Shown here: positions 54,124-64,000 of the stretch, one piece after another
Numbering within the stretch: position 1 is the first letter of the stretch
How the letters are laid out: each line of letters starts with the position of its first letter
Source: Tigriopus japonicus
Taxonomy: Eukaryota; Arthropoda; Copepoda; Harpacticoida; Harpacticidae
Assembly: GCA_010645155.1 (NCBI GenBank)
Contig: JAAGOF010000203.1
Span: forward strand, 120,300-184,299
Reading direction: 5' to 3'
DNA: 64,000 bases
Notes under the pieces: model-generated
Databases searched by the model: none
What the model was told of the DNA's origin: nothing
The model's input: only the letters and a program-made list of their open reading frames with translations
Translations under genes and position numbers: made by a program

Positions 54124-55082
54124 AGGTCAGATGTTTTGTGTATTCCAAGGTGTGTTAGCAAAGTTGACTTCGAGGCAACTTCAAGGCAGTTTCAGCCGTT
54201 TTGTTGATAGCATAAGCTTTCTTGAATCAGAAGTACACCAAGCAACTCATGAAAAAGAGAAGTGTACCTCCGGTGCCAAGGTGCAACAAGTAGATACGTC
54301 AACAATTTTCCAACGCTCATATGTTTAGCATGCACAAACATGTGCTAGTTCAATTGACCTCAAGTAAACTTCTAGCAAGCTGGGTCGCTATTTGGGCTTA
54401 GCATCAGGTTTAATTGATGAGAAGTTCTCCGAGAAGCACGCCTAGAGAGGAGCATTCCAACGTTGTGGAAGCACTCCCATTTGAATAATTCAACGCTGAT
54501 CAATCGAACTGCAAGCGAACTTCCTTCCAGTGTTTCCTTAAATTATCTGCCAAAATTTGCATGCTCCTGTGAGATCAATCAATGTTTTGAGTTGAATGGA
54601 GTAATATGAAATAAAGAAGGAGAAATGTGGAATAGCTGAATCAGCGGGCAATTAGTGTTTCGAGAGGATGAATTTACGATCATAGATGTAGAGGCACTTC
54701 TAGGTTGGAATGAGAGACTTACTTTTCAAAATGGCAGCTGTCTCAACAAAACCAGCCAATTGAACTACGAAGTGTACTAACAAGTACACCTTCTAGAGTT
54801 GCCATCAAAACATATGCTCATACCATTTACTTGAACTGGACGATTCATATTGCGTTTGGCACGATTTGTCAAAATTGCACCCAACAAACTATCAGAGTGC
54901 CACAAGTTCAAATTGAATTAGTATATGAAATCACTGAATGCGAATTGGTTGGGTTGCAGAAATCTTCAAAGGAGCTGTGTTTATAAAGTTAACGAAAAGT
55001 TTACTCTCAAGTAGACTTTGGAGCATACCTTCAAGTAAACTAGCAAGCATTCCAAGACCAATACAACCAAAATATATGACCT
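54124..55082. mobile_element. 962-bp non-autonomous element, copy 3
   Basis: Same orientation as copy 2, 452 bp downstream. It is 959 bp and lacks TAG within CAACGCTAGTCATATG. It is nearly identical to copy 2 over its length, while the 452-bp spacer is unrelated. Confidence 0.85.
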
Positions 55083-55650
55083 AAAAATTTAAGTCTTGAG
55101 TGATGTCTAGACTTTCTTTCAATGGCCTTACTGGGAACCAAAAATGTCGTATCGCTTCCTTGCTCAAGAGTCCTCTCTTCACCCTACGAACCCCAGGAAT
55201 GCGCAGCGCATTCTCAAAGCGCCAAAACTTGACGTCAATTTATTCAAATTTGGAACAATACACTTAACAGGAGAAGAGTTGAAATTACACCGCATATCTC
55301 AAAGAACAAGTAGCATTCGGTTTTAACGCAAAAATACTTGCATTTTCAAAGTTATAGACGCCGAAACTTGGTAGAATTTCGCAGTCCAATTCGTCTTTCA
55401 ACCTCTCAAGGTGCTGCGCCATCTAACGTTAGGCAATTGAACTCATTGAGCGAACGAAGACAAGTAAACAAGCTCTACACGGTCCATTGTTCAGCTTGCC
55501 GTTGATCTTGATTGTCCCATTGATAAAGCCTTGCCTTCCAGTGACATGATTATAGTATAGTAGTATATATTCAATCCTTAGAACACAGGAGTGTATGACA
55601 GGATATGGTCAACAAAGTTTATCAAATATTTCTATGTCTGGCAACAATTA

Positions 55651-55851
55651 TCACAGTTTTTGTTTTATCTGCCTTTTGAATGATTCAAGTGTTGGAGCAC
55701 ATTGCAGTTCAAGTGGCAATTTATTCCACTGTCTTGTAGCTCTTTGGCTGAAAAATAGTTTTCTAACATTGAGCCTTGAATGATTTTCAATGAAGTTTGG
55801 CTTGTGGCTTCTTCTAGTTTGTATGTTCTTTTCTGGCTCCAGAGTGAACAT
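55651..55851 (-). repeat. LINE ORF2 C-terminal relic
   Basis: The minus-strand frame encodes RLNVRKLFFSQRATRQWNKL followed by PLELQCAPTLESFKRQI. This is the common C-terminal signature of CR1/Jockey-like LINE ORF2 (R..F..R....WN.LP......S...FK). Only the tail is left. Confidence 0.75.
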
Positions 55852-55980
55852 AGGATCTGTTGTGCCTGGACCTGATTAAAATCACACAATCAACGTGACT
55901 CACTTGGATCTCATGAAAACAAGCCGTTATGGCTTTTGAGTAAAGCGGCCGAAATTATTTAATTAAATATAAAATGTTTA

Positions 55981-56428
55981 ATTTAAATATTTTGGCGTTT
56001 TGAACAGTTTTTAAATGTTGGGGCTTTTTCTAGCAAAACTAAAAGAAAATTCCCGTTTTTCAATTAATTTTTTCAAGAATCTTTATGATTTTATTTCAAA
56101 AAATCTTTTGTCAAAAAACTAGTCTTTCCGAAAACACATCACTAAAATTTCCCAATGTTTCAAGAAAAGGGAAGTAAATAATTGGTCAGTTTGACCTCGA
56201 AAATTGGATTAACGCATTTTAATCTTGAATAGAAAACTGAAGCTCCAATCAAAAGAGAATGATGTAAACTCTGAATTAAATATTTGATCAAATTTTGGGC
56301 ATAACAATGTTATTTGATGTGGGGATTAAATAAAAACTGTCAAGAATAGCCAATTTTCACTACTCGGTATGAATTTTTAACAACAAAGATTGGTCTACCT
56401 GTATTGTTTTCATTGCCAATTTTTCACC
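55981..56428 (+). repeat. Left arm of a large inverted repeat
   Basis: 448 bp that match 61,748-62,208 in reverse complement. Landmarks are ATTTAAATATTTTGGCGTTT, GGGGCTTTTTCTAGCAAAAC, GCATTTTAATCTTGAATAG and TGCCAATTTTTCACC. The arm holds no ORF. Together the arms enclose the sulfotransferase pair. Confidence 0.85.
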
Positions 56429-57553
56429 AAACAAAAGCTGGTGGATTACCGCAAGATAGAAGCAATGTGATTAAAAACATCTCCGTCCAATTTCATGCCA
56501 TTCGAAAAGTTTAGTGTCTTGTTAAAGAAGTCTTTCCTCCTTAACACTAAAATAGAGGTTTGGTGAAAAATAACATTGTTCCACTATTTTCCGAACACAC
56601 AAAAGGATCACTAGGTTTCAAGGATTGATTCCATTAATGCAGGAAAAGTAGGGTATTCTTTTAATTAATTAGGGCCCGTTTTCCAGCTCTTAAAAGGTCA
56701 CAAATAGTGAAAAAACAAACAGCTCTCTTTACACTAAAGTATTATTCTACGGTGTTCCGAATGGCTTTTTAGGTTTGGATCGAAATACCCAAAGACATAA
56801 TGGCATTTTTTTGGACCCAAAATTTAATGAGTAACTTTACTTTTAACTTTACTTTAATTAAGTTTAACTAACTTTGACTAACTTTACTTTACTTTTTACT
56901 TTTATTGTATTAGATGAGTTTAGGTCCAGGGAAAAGTTAGATTCATAAAAACTTACTAATTACAACTTTTTTTGACAAACTATTCAATTCATATTTAGAG
57001 AACATTTAGTTACTTGCTGAATTAAAATTAAATAAATAAGTAAGATTAAAATGTATTTAATAAATTAATAATAAATTTGACTAACTTTACTTTACTTTTT
57101 ACTTATTTACTTATTATCAATTATTTATTATTATTTATAAAGATAACTTTTACTCTTCCTCTAAGGACCGAATAATATCAAATTTTGCACTTTTAGGTTT
57201 CATTTTTGTTCTTATCATGTTCTGAAATTAGTATTAAGCAGAAAAATGTGATATCCCAAATGTTTAACCGTCTGCATAAAAATACACAATACAGTAAAAT
57301 CTCGATCTAACGATCTCTGATTTAACGATAAATTTCAATTTAACGATAATTTTAGGGGTTACTGTTTTACTACGACTCCTACGACAACGACTCGATTTAT
57401 CGAAAAATCTCGATTTAACGATAAATTTTGGGGTGACGGACAACATCGTTAAATCGAGATTTCACTGCATTAGCTATTATATTTTCCCCTAAACAATCAA
57501 TGTCGCAATAAAGATTTGAACAAGTGGTAGTGGCAAAAACACTTGATTTCAGA
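56429..57553. other. AT-rich, no gene
   Basis: It contains runs of TTTACTTTACTTTTTACTT-type simple sequence (about 56,830-56,905 and 57,080-57,110) and a pogo-like MITE (57,292-57,467). From about 57,150 it is homologous to 58,610-58,800, the sequence downstream of the other sulfotransferase copy. Confidence 0.55.
57292..57467. mobile_element. 176-bp pogo-like MITE
   Basis: Terminal inverted repeat CAGTAAAATCTCGATCTAACGA against CAGTGAAATCTCGATTTAACGA, with TA at the left and CA (mutated TA) at the right. Inner ATTTAACGATAA motifs repeat. Absent from the equivalent place in the paralogous 3' flank near 58,730. Confidence 0.82.
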
Positions 57554-57559
57554 TTTATT
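57554..57559 (-). terminator. Poly(A) signal of the truncated sulfotransferase copy
   Basis: TTTATT on the plus strand (AATAAA on minus), 17 bp past the stop codon at 57,576. It is conserved at 58,829-58,834 in the other copy. Confidence 0.65.
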
Positions 57560-57575
57560 CAACAGTCATATTTCT

Positions 57576-58507
57576 TCACGACCAAAATTCGTTGCAATCA
57601 AATCCAAATAGTTTACAATCAATTTTGTAGATCTGTAACAATTCGTTCCTAGTTTCGTTGTCTAATTGGGATAAATAGTCTGTGGTTTGATTGTCATTAT
57701 TTTTAAGGCCTCGGTTATACTCCATTTGATGATCAACGGTGTTTTGTTTGATTGGGATAAAGTCCTGTAGTTGGGGAAATAACTCGATGAGTACCTCTGC
57801 ATCTTCGTCCAAAGTTTCCAAATGGCCAATAAACTTGAATCTGAATGAAAAAGACAAAGAAACTGATCAAGGCGACCATGTCTTTGTCTTAAAATATCAT
57901 TGAAAAAAATATATAGGCTGCTATTATGTATCTCCCATGTTTTGATATCTCTGGTGTTTGAAGCATTGATTTTCAGTCACCCAAGCTATTTAATGATGAA
58001 AGCCAATTTCAAGACAATTAAGAGGATATTAGGTAGAATTCTGGCACAAAAGCATATCAAAGAAGACTCTCCTTCCGTTTTGCGTTTCTTGAAACGGAGA
58101 AGGAAAGAGGTATTTCTGACTTTTTCATGCACTTGACTCAACCAATTTCTACATATATGATCTCACCTCGTCTCACAAATTCGGCATAAACTTGTGTAAG
58201 GGATCCAATGATGAGTTCCAAAGCTAAGATGCTTGCCTTGTATCTCATGAATAACAAACTCAACAAAGTTTGGAAAGTTCACTTTTAATGTCCTTGAATT
58301 TTTGGCATGTCGCTTTTGTATAAACTCCAAAGTAGGTTGGATAAATTGATCTTCCTTAGTTTTCACAAACTTTTCCACATAAGCTGAAACTAATCTCTTC
58401 AAAGGATGGCGAACAAATATCATTTTAAATGCATTTTCGGGCAAATCGTCCACGTCTTTGGACAATGCCAACATTGTCGAATGTAGGTTGGAGGAATTCA
58501 AATCTCT
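57576..58507 (-). pseudogene. 5'-truncated carbohydrate sulfotransferase duplicate
   Basis: Exons 58,167 to about 58,507 and 57,576-57,840 are open and keep the splice sites of the full copy. The first exon starts only at RDLNSSNLHS, equivalent to residue 129 of the intact gene, next to an A-rich run. The N-terminal anchor and the 5'-phosphosulfate loop are therefore missing. The 3'-phosphate motif FVRHPLKRLVSAY is kept. No stop or frameshift is present in the remaining roughly 200 codons. An upstream exon elsewhere cannot be excluded, but the intact copy has no intron at that point. Confidence 0.72.
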
Positions 58508-58828
58508 TTTTTTTCTTTTAGTTGAAAATTAATATTAAAGACGTTTAAATAAAAAATACGTGTTATCTACTTACATTGCAAGTTTTGGGCTCAATTTGGT
58601 CTTAACTCTTAATCCTTCTCTAACAACCGTATAACATGAAACTACACACTTTTTAGGTCCCATCTTTTGTTCCTATATTGTTCCAAAGTTAGAATTAAGC
58701 GGAAAATGAACAAAAACGTTTAAAGGTGTTTTGACATTTACATATTATCAAATATATTTTCCCCAATGCAATAAATGTCGCAATAAAGATTTGAACAAGT
58801 GGTAGTGGCAAAAACACTTGATTTCAGA

Positions 58829-58834
58829 TTTATT
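58829..58834 (-). terminator. Poly(A) signal of the intact sulfotransferase
   Basis: TTTATT on plus (AATAAA on minus), 17 bp after the stop codon at 58,851; same position as in the duplicate. Confidence 0.65.
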
Positions 58835-58850
58835 CAACAGTCATATTTCT

Positions 58851-60883
58851 TCACGACCAAAATTCGTTGCAATCATATCCAAATAGTTTGCAATCAATTT
58901 TGTAGATCTGTAACAATTCATTCCTGGTGTCTTTGTCTAACTGGGATAAAAAGTCCTTGGTTTGATTCTCATTATTTTGAGGGCCTCGACCATGCTCCAT
59001 TTGATGATCAACGGTGTTTTGTTTGATTGGAATAAAGTCCTGTAGGTTAGGAAATATCTCAACGAGTAACTCTGCATCTTCGTCCAAAGTTTCCAAATGG
59101 CCAATGAACTTGAATCTGAAGAGAAGGGACAAAGAAACTGAACAGATCCACCTTTTTGTCTTTAAATACGTTTCAAGATGCTGCAAATGATACTTCTTTG
59201 TGTTCTAGTTAAAAGGTTTCTCTAGGTTTAAATTTCTGACCTCCCAAATTCCCAACGTGACGATTTTCACGTTACGATTTCTTGGGTGAAATTCTGGTAC
59301 AAAACCAAAGCAAAGAAGACTTCTTCCTTTTGCGTTTCTTGAAAATAGAAGAAAATTGTTTCTGACTTCTTGCATGTAATCAGGTTTGCATCGGAAAAAA
59401 ACACGCCGTTCTTTTCGGGTGGTATCTTTGGGCAGGGTTTTCGGGTTTTTCATTCCTGGGTTTTCATTTTTTATATTTGCAGTTTCTTTGATTTTATCAA
59501 TCATATTAGTAACTCCTCATATTATCTTCTTTATATCGGCCCACATCAACATGTCACGATTGAGTTTTTGAAAATATGTCTAATAACAAAGTATCATGCG
59601 ATAAATTGTTATTTGTTAAAAAAATAGGAAATCAGCTAAAGTTGAGTAAAATCGCCAAAAGTTGCAAAAAGTCAACAGTTAAAAAAAGTTAAAAGGAATA
59701 AACTTGCGATTTAAAAAATTTGCCCAGAATTGAAGCAAATTTTTGGTCATATTTGCCATTGATATGTCAATGAGTGACACTTTGAGGCCAGACAATGGCA
59801 AATTTTAACAAATATATTTCAACTTTGGGGCTAAAAACTTTTTGACAAAAACACAACTTTATCCGAGCTCTACGTACACCTATATATACCATTTCATCAT
59901 AATTCACATCTTCTTCAAGAGTTCTAGGAAACGCTATATCCACGAAAATTGAGAAGTGATGAATTTGATTCTCACATTATTACTAGCAAAAAGGTCAGCA
60001 CAATTTTGAGGGACGAATTAGGTCATTTGGTGCAAAAAAGAGAAAAGCCCGTAAACCCCGCCCTGGCGGGCTTTTCGGGTTGAATTTTCCGGGCGGGATT
60101 GAAGCAACCCTGCATGCAAATGACTCGACTAATTTCTAGATGATCTCACCTCGTCTCACAAATTCGGCATAAACTTGTGTAAGGGATCCAATGATGAGTT
60201 CCAAAGCTAAGATGCTTGCCTTGTATCTCATGAATAACAAACTTGACAAAGTTTGGAAAATTCACTTCCAAAGTCGTTGAATATACAGATTTTTTGGCAT
60301 GCACTTTTCCTATAAACTCCAGAACAGGTTGGATAAAGCGATCTTCCTTAAGTTTCAGAAACTTTGCCACATATGCTGACACCAACCTCCTCAGAGGATG
60401 GCGAACAAATATCATTTTGAATGCATTTTCTGGCAAGTCGTCGACACCTTTGGACAACGTCATCATTGTTGAATGTAGCTCGGAGGTATTCAAATCCCTT
60501 GGCACATCAGGTACCACATGCGAAAATACTGAGTACCAAAATGAGCTGGCCACCTTGGGGACGTGACAATAGGCCAAACCAGTCTGAGGCTCCATCAGAA
60601 ATAAATGAAAATTCGGCTCCGACCTCCACAAAAATTTTCTTGATCGGTAGCGGTGGCACTCTCTGTTAAGGCGAATAATTCTTGATTTCTGAATGAAATC
60701 ATATTTGAATGATTTTTCGAGAATTCCATTCGTGTCTTGAGTGTTGATGTTGGGTGAAACGCCGGTAAGATATCCCTTGGATGTCTCTCTCAGAATGATT
60801 GGGCAGTAGTTGAACTGGTTGAGTAAGGATAAGCTGACAACCATCAGCATACATAAAAAGAAACCGATCTTCCAAAAACTCAT
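58851..60883 (-). CDS. Golgi carbohydrate sulfotransferase (sulfotransferase family 2, CHST8-14-like)
   Basis: Transfers sulfate from PAPS to a sugar of a glycan in the Golgi lumen; the acceptor cannot be told from sequence. Two exons, 60,150-60,883 and 58,851-59,115, joined in phase 2 (AG|A codes Arg), give 332 residues. Residues 5-22 (KIGFFLCMLMVVSLSLL) are a type II signal anchor. YCHVPKVASSFWYSVF (about 105-120) is the 5'-phosphosulfate loop. FVRHPLRRLVSAYVAKF (159-175) is the 3'-phosphate site. The C-terminus YKIDCKLFGYDCNEFWS is typical of the family (Y..D..LFGY). The splice acceptor CTTCTCTTCAG is strong. The gene is unusually compact and lies next to a truncated tandem copy. Confidence 0.9.
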
Positions 60884-61747
60884 ATCGATGGAACACTTCT
60901 TTTAATAAATTAGTTACATCGGACGAACTCAGCTAAGGATTCTTGAGGCCAAATGGCTAGGGATGTGTCGGAGCCAAGACTACCCATTCAACAAACTTGA
61001 TAAAAGGTTGCTGAAAATTCAGGAGCTTGCTTAAAAATTTGTTTTTTAACAACCTGGGATTAAGCTACGAAGAACTTTTCCCTCGCGTAACAAAATTCAA
61101 ACCTGCGAACACCAAAGCCTGAGATCTGTCCCACCTCTAGTTATTTGGCCCCCAAGAATCCCTAGCTGAATTGGTCCGACCGCACTAATCCATTGGCTTG
61201 AGATCTCTTTCTAATTGATAAGCAACTATCATGAACATTGAATTTTCACAATCAGTTAATCCAAATCATGTCGAGATGTAAAGAAAAGCTCGTTTTCTTA
61301 TCATAAATCACTTGAACAAATGCTTATTGTTTGCTCATCCAAGTGTAAATGCTTAGAAAAACGTCTTTGTGTATCGTTCATCTTGAGATAACGGACTTTA
61401 TCAAGTAAAAATATACTAGAGACGGGGTGATTAGGCAGTTCCAATGGTACCCAAATCATTTCTGCCTGAGAAAGTTGAAGGTTTCGAGTAACGCCCACTA
61501 AAAGCCTATTTTGAGGGTGTAAGTTGCCGGATGGATTGAATCAAAATTCTCTGGATCCTCATAAGAAGAGCGGCCAAAAATATTCAATTTTGAAGGCCAA
61601 CTATTTAGATAATAAACAAGGCAAAAACATGAAAATATTTAAGAAAATATTGAAATCACACCCAAATATTTAAAAATTATTTAATTTTGTAGGTTTTCAG
61701 GAGAAAAAATTGACATTTTTTTATTTATTTTATTAATCCAATTTTTC
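60884..61747. other. Upstream flank of the sulfotransferase
   Basis: It presumably carries the promoter, but I see no clear element. Short ORFs only. The part from about 61,570 is AT-rich and leads into the right arm of the inverted repeat. Confidence 0.4.
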
Positions 61748-62208
61748 GGTGAAAAATTGGCATTGACAGCAATCGAAGTAGACCAATCTTTGATGTAAAA
61801 AATTCACACCGCGTAGTGAAAATTGGTTATTCTTGACAGTTTTTACTTAATCCCCACATCATTATTGGGCAATATGTTTTGTGTTTTGCCCAAAATTTGG
61901 TCAAATATTTATTTCAGAGTTTACATCATTCTCTTTTGATTGGAGCTTCAGTTTTCTATTCAAGATTAAAATGCGTTAATCCTATTTTCGAGGTCAAACT
62001 GACGAATTATTTACCTCCCATTTCTTGAAACATTGGGAAACTTTAGTGATACGTTTTCGGAAAGACCAGTTTTTTTGACAAAAGATTTTTTGAAATCCTA
62101 TCATGAAGATTCTTGAAAAAATTGATTGAAAAACGGGAATTTTCTTTTAGTTTTGCTAGACAAAGCCCCAATATTTAAAAACTGCTCAAAACGCCAAAAT
62201 ATTTAAAT
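61748..62208 (-). repeat. Right arm of a large inverted repeat
   Basis: Reverse-complement match of 55,981-56,428, about 461 bp, roughly 85-90% identical by eye. The AGCGGCC motif near 61,568 and another near 55,944 may belong to the wider element. Confidence 0.85.
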
Positions 62209-64000
62209 CAAAAATTTTTCATATATATAAATGAATTGTGATTATTTTGCATAAACAGAATGAACCCTTTATCAGGTTGAAAAGATTTTCAAACAAAAAA
62301 AGTTGTTAAGAAATTGTGAAATATATATGATGAAACTGTGTGATCTTTGATGATCAATCTCATATCCATTTGTTTCTTGTTCATCAGAACTTAGTAGGTG
62401 ATCAAGTATGCTAGTGAACACCTCCCTGACGTCAAGGACCCTAGAGCAAGGAAAAGGCACAGAATATTTGGTCCTGCCAAAAGTTAGGCCATTCAATGCA
62501 AGTCTAAAGATCACTCAAAAGTTAAATTATCATTCTTTTACCCATTCTAAAAGCATAAAATTTATTCATATGATACCATTTGGCATTCAGAAATGTTTTT
62601 GAGCTTTGGTATGTTGTATTTTTGGCAAAAAAAAGTCAGGCACAAGTTCAGTTTTGCTCGAGTGTAGGCTGAAGAACATATCTTACTCTTCCCATTTTTG
62701 GATTTTTATTATAAAGGACAAAAAATTCAATCTTTGACTTTATTTGATTGAACATGAATGAGGGGTAGTATTAACCACATTCCAGAAATTGTGAGATGGA
62801 TTTTAGATGTGCTTGGAAAGAACTTTGCCAATGAAATCTAATCTGAAATCCAAGCAAGAAAGGAAGGCAAAGCTAAAGCTAGATCATTGGCAAAACTCAG
62901 AAAATTACTGTCAATAGCTAGAAAACACACCAATCGTGCAACTGTGTTGTGAATTTTGTTGAATAAGGTTGTTGACCATATTGTTGTCTTTGTTAACTTC
63001 ACATTTGATAAATGTTTCTTGCCTTTTTTCGTTACTAAGCACCATAAATTGTGTTGCCTTCTTCTTGCAAAATGCGATCGACGCGTTGCACTCCACGTTC
63101 TCCACGGTGATTTTTCCGACTTTCTGAGATTTAAGGACATCCCCAGAGAAAGTCTTTGTAAATTCGAAAAGCTGAATATATCCAGGTTTCGAAACTGAAT
63201 ACATTAAATTCGCCAATGGGCCATTTTCAGGACAAAAATGAACATTAATAAAATGTTACGAGTTGTTTCAAATAAATCCCGCCATTCAAACTACACAATC
63301 TGGGTGACTAAAAATGAAATTTTCAAAAATAAATGCTCGATATTCCATAAAATTCACTTGAAATTATCATGCAGTTATTGTAAATCTTACTAGCCACATT
63401 TCTTGCTACATATAAGAAAGCAAATGACTGAGTATTTTTAGTTCCTATAGCACATTTGCGTTTCTTCGTTAATGCAACTTGCTTCTACTGGCAAATCTGG
63501 TCACTTCCGATCAGCGAAGATTAAACTCTTTCGTTCCATTTGTTTGAGATCCAAGTGTTGCCAAAAATACATAATTGAAAAAAATGATGGCTTTTCATCG
63601 ATTGATAGACATAATTGTTAAAACTTTGAGCTTTCGTGTGAACAATAAAAATATACCAAATATTTTAAATTTAAAAGCATTTAGGTGCATTATGTATGAG
63701 GTACGTTGAACCAATACAGCTCAATTTTTTCATTGGGGAAACTTGGTCAGGTTATTGTTTATTCTGTTTTGCAGTTACCGGTTACCTTTCTTTTAAGTTC
63801 TACTCTCTGCTTGTTCTGTAATTCCTTCGAATGGACAAAGTCCCTAATTTTGGCAAGCCTTATAACGGGCATCAACTTGTTTTCTTCCTGTCTAACGTCC
63901 TACAATCGGCCAGCCACAATTCAATAAAAGCCAAGAATTCAAAATGTGCATCAAGAAAGACCTAAGATTACCTTTTTCAATGTCTTGTGTAGACATTTGC
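62209..64000. other. No firm gene
   Basis: The best ORF is 62,911-63,216 on minus (101 codons, MANLMYSVSKPGYIQLFEFT...). It has a protein-like composition but no family I recognise and no clear splice context. An overlapping plus ORF (62,956-63,198) cannot be excluded. The remainder is AT-rich without recognised features. Confidence 0.35.

Noticed and set aside
1..64000. CRISPR arrays, bacterial operons, riboswitches or phage genes
   Set aside because: No regularly spaced short repeats, no ribosome-binding sites with tightly packed ORFs; introns and transposons show a eukaryotic genome.

Overview
This is animal nuclear DNA, most likely from an arthropod; a small crustacean such as a copepod is my guess. 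It is AT-rich, with spliced genes carrying GT-AG introns, AATAAA poly(A) signals and a 5'-TOP ribosomal-protein gene. It is crowded with eukaryotic DNA transposons, LINE relics, tRNA-derived SINE heads and one Ty3/Gypsy retrotransposon. A short (TTAGG)3 tract fits an arthropod. Nothing prokaryotic is present.

Layout. (1) 2,874-22,978, plus strand: a syntaxin-17-like gene spread over about 20 kb. Six exons have compatible splice phases. The first coding exon is not found and part of the SNARE core is not located. Its introns hold a mariner relic split by a foldback element, a hAT-like element, two copies of a long-TIR element with 7-bp target duplications, and one copy of a 962-bp repeat. (2) 27,185-31,578, minus strand: a nine-exon MOSPD2-like gene (CRAL-TRIO, MSP/VAP domain, C-terminal membrane anchor) that assembles in frame to 555 residues. 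(3) 32-38 kb: intergenic DNA with LINE, SINE and MITE relics. (4) About 37,971-39,260, plus strand: ribosomal protein L13 with a non-coding first exon. (5) 40-46.7 kb: repeats, including a 70-bp minisatellite and a hAT nested in another hAT. (6) 46,855-51,278: a pogo-like MITE next to a CsRn1-type Ty3/Gypsy element with 97-bp LTRs. (7) 52.7-55.1 kb: two further copies of the 962-bp element. (8) 55,981-62,208: an inverted-repeat pair enclosing a two-exon carbohydrate sulfotransferase gene and its 5'-truncated tandem duplicate, both minus strand.

The host genes are not an operon and have unrelated roles: autophagosome-lysosome fusion (STX17), ER contact sites (MOSPD2), the ribosome (RPL13) and Golgi glycan sulfation (CHST). 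Both N-gaps are flanked by near-identical sequence (129 bp and 139 bp, about 2-3% different). This looks like two haplotypes left side by side by the assembler rather than real duplication; the second gap lies inside MOSPD2. All exon boundaries here were read by eye from splice sites, phase and family knowledge, without transcripts.
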